Source: Allochromatium humboldtianum
GTDB lineage: Bacteria > Pseudomonadota > Gammaproteobacteria > Chromatiales > Chromatiaceae
Assembly (NCBI RefSeq): GCF_013385175.1
Contig: NZ_JABZEO010000010.1
Location: 85,457-149,456 of the forward strand
DNA: 64,000 nt
Direction of reading: 5' to 3'
A program made the translations under genes and the position numbers. The notes beneath the pieces are model-generated. The model saw nothing but the letters and a program-made list of their open reading frames with translations. It did not search any database and was not told where the DNA came from. Positions 32,624-41,909 of the stretch are shown piece after piece (position 1 is the stretch's first letter; each line of letters begins with the position of its first letter).

Positions 32624-33100
32624 TCAGTCATGCCCCGCCGCCCCCTCAGCCAGTTCCATGATCGGCTGCTCGACGTTGCCGGCATAGAAGACGATCAGAT
32701 CGACCGGCTCGGTGCCCGAGTTGTAGCCGAAGTGCGGTTCTCCGACCAGCTCGACCAGGGCCTCGCCGGCCTTCAGGTGAAGGATCTCACCAGCCTTGGA
32801 CTCGACGGTCAGTTCACCCCCGAGCAGCACGCCTGCGTTGATGACCGGATGCTGATGCAGCGGCAGCCGGGCGCCCGGCTCGATGCGAAAGCGCAGAATG
32901 GTGATCTCGGGTTGCTCCGGTCGATAGGCTGGGAGCGGATGCCCGTTCCAGCTCTGGCTGGAGCGTATCAATCGCTGGACCTCGACGCCGGGAATCGTGG
33001 CTTGTTCGGCCGCCACGGGAGCGACGATCAGACCGCCGAGCAGGCTGAAGAGCAAGTACGCGCGGATGTGTCTCGAACACCAGGAGGATGGTTGGTTCAT
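32624..33100 (-). CDS. Exported cupin-domain protein
   Basis: 158 residues with a signal peptide (AYLLFSLLGGLIVAPVAA) and a single cupin barrel: ITILRFRIEPGARLPLHQHP with paired histidines, GVLLGGELTVES, and LVELVGEPHFGYNSGTEP. Metal ligands H-x-H and the second-motif His are present, but the reaction cannot be told. ATG 33100 has AAGGA five bases before it. It starts on the opposite strand within the same few bases as the next rightward gene. Confidence 0.8.
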   Translation of the reverse strand: MNQPSSWCSRHIRAYLLFSLLGGLIVAPVAAEQATIPGVEVQRLIRSSQSWNGHPLPAYRPEQPEITILRFRIEPGARLPLHQHPVINAGVLLGGELTVESKAGEILHLKAGEALVELVGEPHFGYNSGTEPVDLIVFYAGNVEQPIMELAEGAAGHD

Positions 33101-33425
33101 GGCGGTCCTTGATGCGAGTGATGTTCGGCGGATCTTACTCCGGATGGCTGAGTCTGGAGCGCCGATCCATCGTGCGCGCGCGGCCCTGGAGGTCGGCGAT
33201 CCGCTCGAACGGCGTCCGATGACCCGGCGCGACGGGAAGCCGGGGTGGGAGCTGGCCGATCGCCACGGGGTCGTGGTCGCGCGGATGGCGGCGAAGTTCC
33301 AGCCGCCGGACGGGGAGATCATGGCGGTGCGGGTGGCGGCGGTGTTGGTCAGGACGACGAAGGGGGATAAGGGGTGGCGGTGCGGGCGGTGGGAGTTGGT
33401 GGAGGTGGGGTATGTACCGGTGTGA
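33099..33425 (+). CDS. Hypothetical basic protein
   Basis: 108 residues from ATG 33099, whose codon overlaps the cupin start codon on the other strand (CATG); ATG 33144 is an alternative. The product is rich in Arg and shows a beta-like pattern: GKPGWELADRHGVVVARMAA, then KGWRCGRWELVEVGYVPV. I do not recognise the family. The base composition of the last third (G-rich) is unusual. Confidence 0.45.
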   Translation: MAVLDASDVRRILLRMAESGAPIHRARAALEVGDPLERRPMTRRDGKPGWELADRHGVVVARMAAKFQPPDGEIMAVRVAAVLVRTTKGDKGWRCGRWELVEVGYVPV

Positions 33426-33450
33426 CAGGATGACACCGTTTTCACCCGTC

Positions 33451-33762
33451 TCAGTGATCGCCCCAGCTTTGCGCACCCCGGCGATAGGCACCGAGTTGGC
33501 GCAACAGGTCGGGGCAACCGGTCAGGGTGAGGGTGAGGTGCGCCCAGAGGTCCAGCGTCGGCGGATAGCGGGCGGGGTCGCGGTCATGGCGCTCCGAGGC
33601 TTCCATCCAGGACGCGCTGAAACCGGCCAGCCAGCCGCGTTGGGCCTGCATGTCGTTGAGCGGCGGATAGCGGTCGAGACGGGCGGCGCGGCCCTCGAAC
33701 ACGGCGGAGCCGAGCGCGAACCAGTCTTCGGGTGTTGTGGGGTTGAGCGCGGAGATGTTCAT
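33451..33762 (-). CDS. Small hypothetical protein, faintly RMF/CrpP-like
   Basis: 103 residues starting MNISALNPTTPEDWFALGSA. The segment ALGSAVFEGRAARLDRYPPL followed by RGWLAGFSASW vaguely recalls the small RMF/CrpP group (a Gly-x2-Ala pattern, then Trp-x2-Gly), but the match is weak. The C-terminal part is helical with one cysteine. It stands alone between the hypothetical gene and the type I restriction operon. Confidence 0.5.
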   Translation of the reverse strand: MNISALNPTTPEDWFALGSAVFEGRAARLDRYPPLNDMQAQRGWLAGFSASWMEASERHDRDPARYPPTLDLWAHLTLTLTGCPDLLRQLGAYRRGAQSWGDH

Positions 33763-33833
33763 CCGAGCATTGTCCCGCCGGCCCGGTGTGCGCCAAAGAC
33801 AGAGATTGTGGGGAAAAGGGCCGACCCAAACGA

Positions 33834-35441
33834 TCAGGGCAAAGGCGGCAAGCCTAGCTCTTTGAGAAAGGCGTTGTGCGTCTCTTTGGACGCGCTGATT
33901 TTCTGCTCCAGCGCCAATAATTCCCCATTCACCGCGCCGAGATCGATTTCGTCCTCCGCGATGGCGGTACTGACATAGCGCGAAATGTTCAGGTTGTAGT
34001 CGTTCTTCTCGATCTCTTCCATGCCGACGCGCCGCGCGTAGCGGTCTTCTTTGCGTCGATGTTGGTAGGTCTCGACGATCTTGTCGATGTGCTCGGGCAG
34101 TAGGACGTTCTGGCGTTTGCCTTTCTCGAAATGCTCGGCGGCGTTGATGAAGAGCACGTCGTCAGGTTTTTTGCACTTCTTCAGCACCAGGATGCAGACC
34201 GGGATGCCGGTGGAGAAGAACAGATTCGCCGGGAGGCCGATGACGGTGTCGATGTGGCCGTCTTTGAGGAGTTTGGTGCGGATGCGGGCTTCGACGCCAC
34301 CACGAAACAGGACGCCGTGGGGCAAGATGATCGACATCGTGCCTTCTTCGCTGAGGAAGTTGAAACCATGCAACAGAAAGGCGAAGTCGGCGGCGGATTT
34401 GGGCGCGAGGCCGTGGCTCTTGAAGCGGAAGTCCTCGCCCAGCGCCTCGTTAGGCTCCCAGCGGTAGCTGAAGGGCGGATTGGCGACTACCGCATCGCAT
34501 TTGAGCTTCTTGGCCGGGTTCATCTCGCTGAGCAGCGGCCAGTCGTTGGTCAGCGAATCGCCGTGGTAGATGTCGAACTCGGTGTCCTTCATCCCGTGCA
34601 GCAGCATGTTCATGCGCGCCAGGTTGTAGGTGGTGATGTTCTTTTCCTGCCCGTAGATCATGCCGATGCCATGCGGCCCCATCTGCTGGCGGACGTTGAG
34701 CAGCAGCGAGCCGGAGCCACAGGCGAAGTCGAGCACGCAGTTGAGCTTCTTCTTCTTGCCGGTGGCCGGCTCCTGGCTGTCAAGGGTGACGATGCGCGAG
34801 AGGATGGTCGAGAGCGTTTGCGGGGTGTAGAACTCCCCGGCCTTTTTGCCGGAACCGGCCGCAAACTGCCCAATCAGGTACTCGTAGGCGTCGCCAAGGG
34901 TGTCGCTGTCGGTGGAAAACTGCGCGATTCCCTCGGCGATCTTGGTGAGGATGGCGCACAGCTTCTTGTTGCGGTCCGCCGGGGTGCGGCCCAGCTTCTC
35001 CGAGTTGAGGTTGATCTCGGAGAAAAGCCCCTGAAAGGTGCTGGCAAAGGATTCGTTCTCGATGTACTGCAAGCCGCGCTCCAAGGTTTGCAGCAGTTCC
35101 TTGTCCTGGGTGCGGGCGCGATCATAGAGGCTGCTCCAGAGATAATCGGGGTGGATCACATAATGCACCTTGCGGCGCATCTGCTTCTCGAACTCCGGCA
35201 CGTCCCCGGCGTTGTCCGCGTACCAGACCGACAGCGGCGCGCGGCGGTCCTCGGTGGCGAGTTGGGGGTAGTCCGCCCCCAGCTCTTTCCAAGCCGCCGC
35301 CTCGTAGTTGTCCGAGAGGTAGCGCAGGAACAGAAACGACAGCATGTAGTCGCGGAAGTCGTCGGCGTTCATCGCGCCGCGCAGGTCGTCGGCGATGGCC
35401 CAGAGGGTTTTGCCGAGTTGGCTGAGTTGGTCTTTGGTCAT
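33834..35441 (-). CDS. hsdM: Type I restriction-modification methyltransferase subunit HsdM
   Basis: 535 residues. HsdM with HsdS methylates adenine at the recognition site and is required for restriction by HsdR. Motif I is VLDFACGSGSLLLNV, and the N6-adenine motif IV is NPPFSYRW. The N-terminal helical domain (LGKTLWAIADDLRG...FLFLRYLSD) and GEFYTPQTLSTI are typical. The start overlaps the hsdS stop by four bases (ATGA), so subunits are made in step. It is the last gene of the leftward hsdR-dinD-hsdS-hsdM operon. Confidence 0.95.
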   Translation of the reverse strand: MTKDQLSQLGKTLWAIADDLRGAMNADDFRDYMLSFLFLRYLSDNYEAAAWKELGADYPQLATEDRRAPLSVWYADNAGDVPEFEKQMRRKVHYVIHPDYLWSSLYDRARTQDKELLQTLERGLQYIENESFASTFQGLFSEINLNSEKLGRTPADRNKKLCAILTKIAEGIAQFSTDSDTLGDAYEYLIGQFAAGSGKKAGEFYTPQTLSTILSRIVTLDSQEPATGKKKKLNCVLDFACGSGSLLLNVRQQMGPHGIGMIYGQEKNITTYNLARMNMLLHGMKDTEFDIYHGDSLTNDWPLLSEMNPAKKLKCDAVVANPPFSYRWEPNEALGEDFRFKSHGLAPKSAADFAFLLHGFNFLSEEGTMSIILPHGVLFRGGVEARIRTKLLKDGHIDTVIGLPANLFFSTGIPVCILVLKKCKKPDDVLFINAAEHFEKGKRQNVLLPEHIDKIVETYQHRRKEDRYARRVGMEEIEKNDYNLNISRYVSTAIAEDEIDLGAVNGELLALEQKISASKETHNAFLKELGLPPLP

Positions 35442-36688
35442 GCGGCCACGGCCTCCGGGCCGGGGAAGAGTTGTTGCATCAGCCCTTTCTTGTGGGTCTT
35501 GAGGGCGTCGAGCTTATCCGCTTGGGTGGCGATCAATGCGTCGAGGGAGGAGAGGCAGTTGGCGATTTTTTGTTGTTCACCTAAAGTTGGCTGAGGCAGA
35601 GGAATTTGGGCGAAATCTTTATAATAAAGTCGCAAGCGGTCTTTAGTTAAACCTTGCGAATGTGCGGTTAGTACCTGCAAAGATTGTGGCAGTTTGAGAA
35701 AGTAGCCGTAGAATTCTGCGCAAACACCGTCAGATGGTGCCAATATGACGTATGCGGGACTAACCATGCAATCTTCAATAGCGACGCCAGAAGCCCCCTG
35801 CCACATCCGCATCATGTTGTAGGCAATGTCATGCTTATGAACTTTCTTGTTACCAGTCGAGTGAGAAATATCATCGATCTTTCTATCAAGAGAATCGCGT
35901 TTGGCTAAACCGTTGTTCATTGTGACTGAGTATATTGGCAGGCCGTCTTCACCATGCTCAACTCTGTTTGAGAAAAGATACTTCGCTTTCGTAAATTTCC
36001 ACTCCCCCGCCTCCCGAAACTCGGGAAAGCGCAAGCGGGGGACGGTTTCGCCCTCGCGGGGGAAGAGCTGCTGCATCAGCCCTTTCTTGTGGGTCTTGAG
36101 GGCGTCAATTTTGTCCGCTTGGGCGGCGATCAGCGCGTCGAGGGAGGAGAGGCAATTCGCAATTCTTTGCTGCTCGGCTGGCTGCGGTAGCAATAGCTCA
36201 AGTCCTTTCAACTTGTCGGTATTCAGTCGACCCGTTCCGTGGCCCGCGATGTCGACCATCTTCAATAGCCTGTGCTTATTCCCCAATAGCAAAAGACCCA
36301 AGAACAGCCCATCCACATCTTTTTTCGGACGAAGGGCTTTTACATCTTGGTTAAAGCTCATCTTTCGGCGCAGAACGCAGATCGGTACATCTTTGAGCAA
36401 GGTCATCCCACGAGTCAGCATCAATAGCGTACCCGTGGGTACCAGCTTTGCACCCTCATCGACGGCCGCCGTCGAGATGTGATCTTCGGTATCTTCCAAA
36501 AAGAATTGCTTCATGTCCTTCGCCGACACCCACGGAATCGAGCCATTCCAAAACTCGGGGTTGGCCTTTGAAGGAGTGCCGCCCGATCGCATGACAACAA
36601 GCTGCTCTAGAGTTGACTGTTGCCACTTCCCCACCTCCCGAAACTCAGGGAACCGCAACCTCGGCACCAGTGCTTTTCCCTCGCTCAT
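35438..36688 (-). CDS. hsdS: Type I specificity subunit HsdS
   Basis: 416 residues with two target-recognition domains, each preceded by VPRLRFPEFRE and followed by a conserved helix: LSSLDALIAAQADKIDALKT and LSSLDALIATQADKLDALKT, each ending in HKKGLMQQLFP. The pseudo-symmetric layout is standard. The sequence of the two recognition domains differs, so the target is bipartite and asymmetric; I cannot predict it. The start overlaps dinD by four bases, and the end overlaps hsdM by four. Lower GC than the neighbours is visible in the recognition domains, a sign of separate exchange. Confidence 0.95.
   Translation of the reverse strand: MSEGKALVPRLRFPEFREVGKWQQSTLEQLVVMRSGGTPSKANPEFWNGSIPWVSAKDMKQFFLEDTEDHISTAAVDEGAKLVPTGTLLMLTRGMTLLKDVPICVLRRKMSFNQDVKALRPKKDVDGLFLGLLLLGNKHRLLKMVDIAGHGTGRLNTDKLKGLELLLPQPAEQQRIANCLSSLDALIAAQADKIDALKTHKKGLMQQLFPREGETVPRLRFPEFREAGEWKFTKAKYLFSNRVEHGEDGLPIYSVTMNNGLAKRDSLDRKIDDISHSTGNKKVHKHDIAYNMMRMWQGASGVAIEDCMVSPAYVILAPSDGVCAEFYGYFLKLPQSLQVLTAHSQGLTKDRLRLYYKDFAQIPLPQPTLGEQQKIANCLSSLDALIATQADKLDALKTHKKGLMQQLFPGPEAVAA
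35460..36175. repeat. Two near-identical 115-bp repeats inside hsdS
   Basis: About 35463-35577 and 36059-36173 are very similar at the DNA level (both contain CTTTCTTGTGGGTCTTGAGG and GTCGAGGGAGGAGAGGCA). They encode the central and C-terminal conserved helices. Such repeats allow recombination that swaps recognition domains. Confidence 0.75.
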
Positions 36689-37530
36689 TGATCCTCCAAC
36701 CCGTCAGGGTTCTTCAGCGCTTTCTTTTCCGCCGACGCGAGCCGACGCTCCACCTTTTTCACGTCTTCGGCGGGCGGCAGGCTTTCGGGGCGGATGCCCC
36801 GATCCAGCAGGGTCTGACGCACCGCCGCGTTGTTCGTGACATGTTCGTGCGATATCTGCGGCTCGCTCTGCATCTGTTGCGTGCGGGCGTTGTGGATGGT
36901 GATCTCGGTGGCGAAGTCTTTGGCCTTGAGGATGATGGTGGGCGCGAAGTCGGCCAGCGGGCGGTTCTCCGGCACCCGCCATTGCGCCTTCATCGCCTGG
37001 GTGCTCTTGCCGAAGAGCGCGGTATCGCCTTTGCTACGGATCAGGGCAAAGTTCCGGTTGCCGCCGGTTTGTTCGTAGATGACATCCGACAGCTCTTTCT
37101 CGGTCGTGGAGAGTTTCTTGCGGGCCGAGACCCGTTCAGCCTCCAGCAGGCGCTGTTCGATCAATTCCGCCTTGCGGGTCTGCATGGCGAAGTAGGTTTG
37201 CGCAAAGGCGATCGCCTGCTTGGCCGGATCGCCGTTCTGGGCGATCAGATAGCAGGCGTAGCGCGTCAGCATGATGTCGCTGATCTCGCGTTGGCTGCCG
37301 GAGCCGAGTTCGACCATTTTCCCGACATCGGCAAAATGGTCGGCGATGTCGTGGCCCGACACCTCGCAGGCGGTCTTCGCTTTGGAGACGACATTGAGGA
37401 AATTGTCCCACTTAGTGTACTCCAGCAAATGCTGTACATCACGGGCCAGCCAATACTCGACGCCGTTCTCGGTCTCCTGGGCGTGGCCCTCGAAACTTTC
37501 CGTCATGGCGTGGACAAAATCATTGTGCAT
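36685..37530 (-). CDS. dinD: DinD-like DNA-damage-inducible protein
   Basis: 281 residues. It matches DinD/BRO-N-type proteins: EYWLARDVQHLLEYTKWDNF, then ISDIMLTRYACYLIAQNGDP and AFAQTYFAMQTRKAELIEQR, with KGDTALFGKSTQAMK in the second half. In E. coli DinD is an SOS-induced inhibitor of RecA strand exchange. It lies between hsdR and hsdS in one operon, its stop overlapping the hsdS start, so it is made with the restriction enzyme. Its role there, perhaps limiting recombination at cut DNA, is inferred. Confidence 0.9.
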   Translation of the reverse strand: MHNDFVHAMTESFEGHAQETENGVEYWLARDVQHLLEYTKWDNFLNVVSKAKTACEVSGHDIADHFADVGKMVELGSGSQREISDIMLTRYACYLIAQNGDPAKQAIAFAQTYFAMQTRKAELIEQRLLEAERVSARKKLSTTEKELSDVIYEQTGGNRNFALIRSKGDTALFGKSTQAMKAQWRVPENRPLADFAPTIILKAKDFATEITIHNARTQQMQSEPQISHEHVTNNAAVRQTLLDRGIRPESLPPAEDVKKVERRLASAEKKALKNPDGLEDQ

Positions 37531-37547
37531 GTCTCGATTTCCCCTTG

Positions 37548-40500
37548 TTATTCATACGCCATCAACCCCGAAATCTCGCGCCCGCCCGCCTGCTTCTTCA
37601 ACAGCGGCACCAAGTCTTCCATCAGAGCCAGTTCTGCATTGCCGCGCGCCTTCCAGCTCAGATTCAGCGGCGTGAACAGCTCGCTGAGTTGCTCGCCGTC
37701 GAAGATCAGCCGATCCAGAATCCCGTCGACGAAGCCTTGCAGCACCTCCGGCGCGAGCCCGTGCCGGTTGGCCAGGGCGGTCAGTTCATCCTGGGCCTTC
37801 TGTGACTTGAAGCCCTGATAGCCGTCGCGGATGGCTTTCTCGCTCAGGCCCGTGCCGGCTTGCAGGGTGTCGATGTAGGCGATGATGTCCGCGCGCTCGT
37901 CCATCAGATTGCTGCTGGCCCCGAGCAGATTGATTAGCTGCTCGCGGCTCATGGTCTGCTTGCTGGGCGGCTCCTGACTAAAGCGCGCGATCAAGCCCAT
38001 GATGTAGTCGTAGTCGATCACCGTCGAGGAAAAGAGCACGAACTCGAAATCGAGTTGCTCAATGGTCGTCTGCGTCCCGTTGCCGTTTCCGCCCGTGCCC
38101 TGCTGCTCCTTGAGCCGCTGGGCGGTCTCCAGATACATCCCCTTGAAGCCGCGCAAGCGATCTTCTGGCAAGTGCTGTTCGATCTGCTCGCGTTGCGCGT
38201 CGTTCAGGTCGGTGTACTGATCAAGCTGCGTCCTGAGCCGCTGAATCTCCTTGAAGCGCTTGACGAACTCAACCCGCGCCGCATCGCCCTTGAGATTGTT
38301 GACCGCCTCCGGCGTGCAGGGCTGCCCCTGCTTTGCCATGAAGGTTTCCAGTTGCTGCACGGCGGCATCGAGCTTTTCGATGACCTTCGGGGCCGGATCG
38401 ACCAGCCAGATTTTGCGGGCGCGACGGCTGTCCTCGCCGGAGAACAGCGCGATGGCCTCATCCACAGCCTTTTGCTGTGCGCGGAAGTCGAGGATGTTGC
38501 CGTGAGGCTTGGTCTTGTTGAGTACGCGGTTGGTGCGCGAGAAGGCTTGAATCAGGCCGTGATGCTTCAGGTTCTTATCGACGTAGAGGGTGTTGAGGTA
38601 CTGAGAGTCGAAGCCGGTTAGCAACATATCGACCACGATTGTGAGGTCGATCTTGTGCGTGTGCGGGTAGTCGCTGTTGGGGTACTTCTGATCCTTAATG
38701 CGTTGCTGCACATCCTGATAGTACAGATCGAACTCGCTCAACGTGTGGTTGGTGGCGTACCGGGCGTTGTAGTCGGCGATGATCTGCTGCAGGGCGGCTT
38801 TCTTCTTCTCAGGCTCCTGCTGGTTATCGGCCTTTTCCTGCGGCAAGTCTTCCTGCAACTGCTTGACATCCTTGTTGCCCTCGGCGGGTGGGGAGAACAC
38901 GCAGGCGATGTTGATCGGGCGAAAGTCCGGGTCGGTTGCCTGACGTTCCGCCTGCACCTGCTTGAAGCGTTCGTAATAGGCGATCGCGTCGTTGATGGAG
39001 GCGGTGGCCAGCAGCGCGTTGAAGCGGCGCTGGTTGGTCGCGGCATCGTGTTTAGCGAGGATGGCCTCGACGACGGCTGATTGCGCAACGACTGGACCGG
39101 GCTTGACGCTGTTGGGCTTGGTTGGGGCCGGAGCCAGCTTGGCGTCTGCGTCACGCGGCGCTTTGGGCTTGCCCTCTGGTTTGAAGTAATCGATATGAAA
39201 CCGCAGCACGTTGCAGTCATCAATGGCGTGGGTGATGGTGTAGGCGTGCAGTTGTTTCTCGAAGATGTCCTTGGTCGTCTTGTAGGAGCCGATAGTGCCG
39301 TCGATCTTCTCGTAACTGGCGTTATCATTGAAGATGGGTGTGCCGGTAAAGCCGAACAGTTGCGCCTTGGGGAAGAATTCTTTGATGGCCTGATGGTTGT
39401 CGCCAAACTGCGAGCGGTGGCATTCGTCGAAGATAATGACCAAGCGCTTGTCGCGCAGCGGGGCGAGCCGTTCCTTGTAGGTCAACTGGCCCTTGTCCTT
39501 ATGCTGCCGGGCCTTCTTGCTGTTCTCATCCAACGCCAAACCAAGCTTCTGAATGGTGGTGACGATCACCTTGTCGGCATAGTCTTCCGAGAGTAAGCGG
39601 CGAACCAGAGTCTCGGTATTGGTGTTCTCCTCGACACAACCTTCCTGAAACTTGTTGAATTCGATACGAGTCTGGCGGTCGAGATCCTTGCGATCCACCA
39701 CGAACAGGCATTTCTCGATGTCGGGGTTGTCTTTGAGCAGGGTCGCGGCCTTGAACGAGGTCAGCGTCTTGCCGCTGCCGGTAGTGTGCCAGATGTAGCC
39801 ATTGCCCAGACACTCGTGGATGCAGGCGACGATGGCCTTGACGGCATAGATCTGGTAAGGGCGCATGATCAGCAGTTTTTGTTCACTGGCGACCAGAACC
39901 ATGTACCGGCTGATCATCTGGCCGAGGGTGCACTTCGCTAGAAACTGCTCCGCGAACTCGTCCAGATGGGTGATCTTACGGTTCTTGACATCGGCCCATT
40001 GGTAGATCGGTAAAAATCGCTCGTCGGCGTTGAAGGCGAAATGCTGGCTGTGGTTGTTGGCGAAGTAATAGGTCTGATCGCGGTTGCTGACGATAAAGAG
40101 CTGCATGAAGCAAAGCAGCGTGTTGGTGTAGCCGTTGCCGGGATCGTTGCGATACTCGACGATCTGCTCCATCGCGCGGCGCGGGTTGATGCCCAACGTC
40201 TTCAGTTCGGCCTGCACCAGCGGCAGACCGTTGATCAGCAGGATCACGTCATAGCGTTGGTGGCTGTTGTCCGTATTGATGCGCAGTTGGTGAATGACCT
40301 CGAAGGTGTTCTTACACCAGTCCTTGAGGTTGACCAGCATGTAATGCAGTGAGGTGCCGTCCTCACGCTCAAAGTAGCCGTATTCGCGCAGTCGCTTGGC
40401 GGCCTGAAAGACATCGGCGGTGATGATCTCATCGCGTAGGCGTGCGAACTCGGCATCGGTGAGCGTGACGCCGTTGAGCGCCTCGAACTTGGCGCGAAAA

Positions 40501-40607
40501 TTCTGCTCCAGCGCGGCTTTGTCGCGGATGTCGGGTCGATAGGTGTACTTGAGATCTTGGAGCTTGTCGATCAGCCGCTGTTCGATGGCGCTTTCTTTCA
40601 GGGTCAT
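37548..40607 (-). CDS. hsdR: Type I restriction endonuclease subunit HsdR
   Basis: 1019 residues. The N-terminal nuclease domain has the PD-(D/E)xK elements in RYDVILLINGLPLVQAELKT. The helicase core has Walker A HTTGSGKTLTS, IIFDECHRSQFGDN (motif II), GFTGTPIF (motif III) and VVDMLLTGFDSQYLNTLYVD (motifs V-VI region). It translocates DNA and cuts far from the unmethylated site together with HsdM and HsdS. It is the first gene of the operon after the small ribbon-helix-helix gene. The frame appears intact, so the system is probably active. Confidence 0.95.
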   Translation of the reverse strand: MTLKESAIEQRLIDKLQDLKYTYRPDIRDKAALEQNFRAKFEALNGVTLTDAEFARLRDEIITADVFQAAKRLREYGYFEREDGTSLHYMLVNLKDWCKNTFEVIHQLRINTDNSHQRYDVILLINGLPLVQAELKTLGINPRRAMEQIVEYRNDPGNGYTNTLLCFMQLFIVSNRDQTYYFANNHSQHFAFNADERFLPIYQWADVKNRKITHLDEFAEQFLAKCTLGQMISRYMVLVASEQKLLIMRPYQIYAVKAIVACIHECLGNGYIWHTTGSGKTLTSFKAATLLKDNPDIEKCLFVVDRKDLDRQTRIEFNKFQEGCVEENTNTETLVRRLLSEDYADKVIVTTIQKLGLALDENSKKARQHKDKGQLTYKERLAPLRDKRLVIIFDECHRSQFGDNHQAIKEFFPKAQLFGFTGTPIFNDNASYEKIDGTIGSYKTTKDIFEKQLHAYTITHAIDDCNVLRFHIDYFKPEGKPKAPRDADAKLAPAPTKPNSVKPGPVVAQSAVVEAILAKHDAATNQRRFNALLATASINDAIAYYERFKQVQAERQATDPDFRPINIACVFSPPAEGNKDVKQLQEDLPQEKADNQQEPEKKKAALQQIIADYNARYATNHTLSEFDLYYQDVQQRIKDQKYPNSDYPHTHKIDLTIVVDMLLTGFDSQYLNTLYVDKNLKHHGLIQAFSRTNRVLNKTKPHGNILDFRAQQKAVDEAIALFSGEDSRRARKIWLVDPAPKVIEKLDAAVQQLETFMAKQGQPCTPEAVNNLKGDAARVEFVKRFKEIQRLRTQLDQYTDLNDAQREQIEQHLPEDRLRGFKGMYLETAQRLKEQQGTGGNGNGTQTTIEQLDFEFVLFSSTVIDYDYIMGLIARFSQEPPSKQTMSREQLINLLGASSNLMDERADIIAYIDTLQAGTGLSEKAIRDGYQGFKSQKAQDELTALANRHGLAPEVLQGFVDGILDRLIFDGEQLSELFTPLNLSWKARGNAELALMEDLVPLLKKQAGGREISGLMAYE

Positions 40608-40698
40608 CCGATATTCTCTCCTTAGCTAAGCGTTTCGCGGCCTACGGCGGCACAGCACACCTTGCCGCCGCTGAAGTCAGCGGTCTTCGGAATAGAGG

Positions 40699-40905
40699 TT
40701 AAAGCGGCTGATCGCCGCAGTGAGGGATCTGAGCCTCGACGCGATTGGGCGCCCGTTGCAGGGCATCCAGACCGGGATAATCGCGAATCATGATCTCCAG
40801 CATGTTCGACAGACTGCGCCGCTCGCGCTCGGCCGCTTGGCGCAACGCGGCCTTGGTCTCGGGACAGAGGCGGATGGTCAGGGTCTCGGTCTTGCGGGCT
40901 GGCAT
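40699..40905 (-). CDS. Ribbon-helix-helix DNA-binding protein
   Basis: 68 residues. The Arc/CopG-like fold is suggested by RKTETLTIRLCPETKAALRQ (beta strand then helix) and ERRSLSNMLEIMIRDYPG. It lies 91 bases upstream of hsdR on the same strand and could repress the restriction operon, delaying cutting after transfer to a new host. No toxin partner is visible. Confidence 0.7.
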   Translation of the reverse strand: MPARKTETLTIRLCPETKAALRQAAERERRSLSNMLEIMIRDYPGLDALQRAPNRVEAQIPHCGDQPL

Positions 40906-41035
40906 GGCGGCGCGGTCCGGTTTCGCTTGTCGTGCAAAGATGGTACAACAATAGGGTTATCCACGGGTAGTGCTTTCAGGCCGCCGCGCGGTTTGGAGTC
41001 TACCGATCGTCGATCCTCCCGATACCCGGTGATCC

Positions 41036-41887
41036 ATGCCACGCAAAAAGAAACAAAGTGCATTCGAAGATACGGTTGAAATCGCCTCCTGGCTGCCGTG
41101 GTGGGCGGGTCTGCTGTTGGCCGTCGTGTCCTACCTCGGACTCCACGCCCTGGCCGTCACGGCGCCCCCGAGCACCCCAGCCATGCCCGGCGAGTTGGGC
41201 AACGTCGTTGTGGCCCAGATGTTTCGCACGATGGCGTTCTATGGCCAATATCTGCTTCCAGCCATCTTCACCCTCGGCGCGCTCGTCTCGGTCCTGCGCC
41301 GGGGCAAGCGGGCAAAGCTCTATCAGGACGTGTCGCGCACGCCCAGCCAACAGGCGCTGGAAAGCCTCACTTGGCACGAGTTCGAGCTTCTGATCGGCGA
41401 GTGGTTTCGGCGTCAGGGCTATGCCGTCGTCGAAACGGGCGGTGTCGGAGAACCGGATGGCGGGATCGATCTGGTGCTGTCCAAGCAGAACCAGATCTAT
41501 CTGGTGCAGTGCAAGCAATGGAAGGCGCTCCAGGTCGGAGTCAACGTGGTGCGCGAGCTGATGGGCGTGATGGCGGTTCAGAACGCGAGCGGTGGATTCG
41601 TCGTCACCTCGGGCCGCTTCACCGACGAAGCCCGCCGATTCGCTGAGCAAGCCAAGATCACCCTCATCGATGGCCGTCAACTGACCGGACTTCTACGCCA
41701 ACAAAGCAAGGCTTCAGCGGCACGCCCCGCCGTCCAGAGTGCGCCCGCATCCCCGGAAGCCGCGCCCGCGTGCCCCAAATGCGGGGCTGACATGGTCATG
41801 CGCACGGCATCCAGGGGAGCCAACGCCGGTCGTTCGTTCTGGGGATGCTCGCAGTTCCCGACATGCCGGGCGACACGGCCGATTTGA
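41036..41887 (+). CDS. Membrane-anchored Mrr-like restriction endonuclease with zinc ribbon
   Basis: 283 residues in three parts. Two membrane segments (about 18-36 and 64-82) lie at the N-terminus. An Mrr-type nuclease domain follows (about 110-215): LTWHEFELLIGEWFRRQGY, GGIDLVL, VQCKQWKA and GGFVVTSGRFT, giving a D...QxK active site. A topoisomerase-type zinc ribbon (CPKCGADMVMR ... GCSQFPTCR) ends the chain. Mrr-like enzymes cut modified or invading DNA. The membrane anchor suggests it meets DNA at the entry point. It lies beside the type I system, divergent from it. Confidence 0.88.
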   Translation: MPRKKKQSAFEDTVEIASWLPWWAGLLLAVVSYLGLHALAVTAPPSTPAMPGELGNVVVAQMFRTMAFYGQYLLPAIFTLGALVSVLRRGKRAKLYQDVSRTPSQQALESLTWHEFELLIGEWFRRQGYAVVETGGVGEPDGGIDLVLSKQNQIYLVQCKQWKALQVGVNVVRELMGVMAVQNASGGFVVTSGRFTDEARRFAEQAKITLIDGRQLTGLLRQQSKASAARPAVQSAPASPEAAPACPKCGADMVMRTASRGANAGRSFWGCSQFPTCRATRPI

Positions 41888-41909
41888 GGGCTTCGCACTG
41901 GAGGTTCAG

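Noticed and set aside
34131..35594. 487-codon rightward frame
   Set aside because: Antisense to hsdM.
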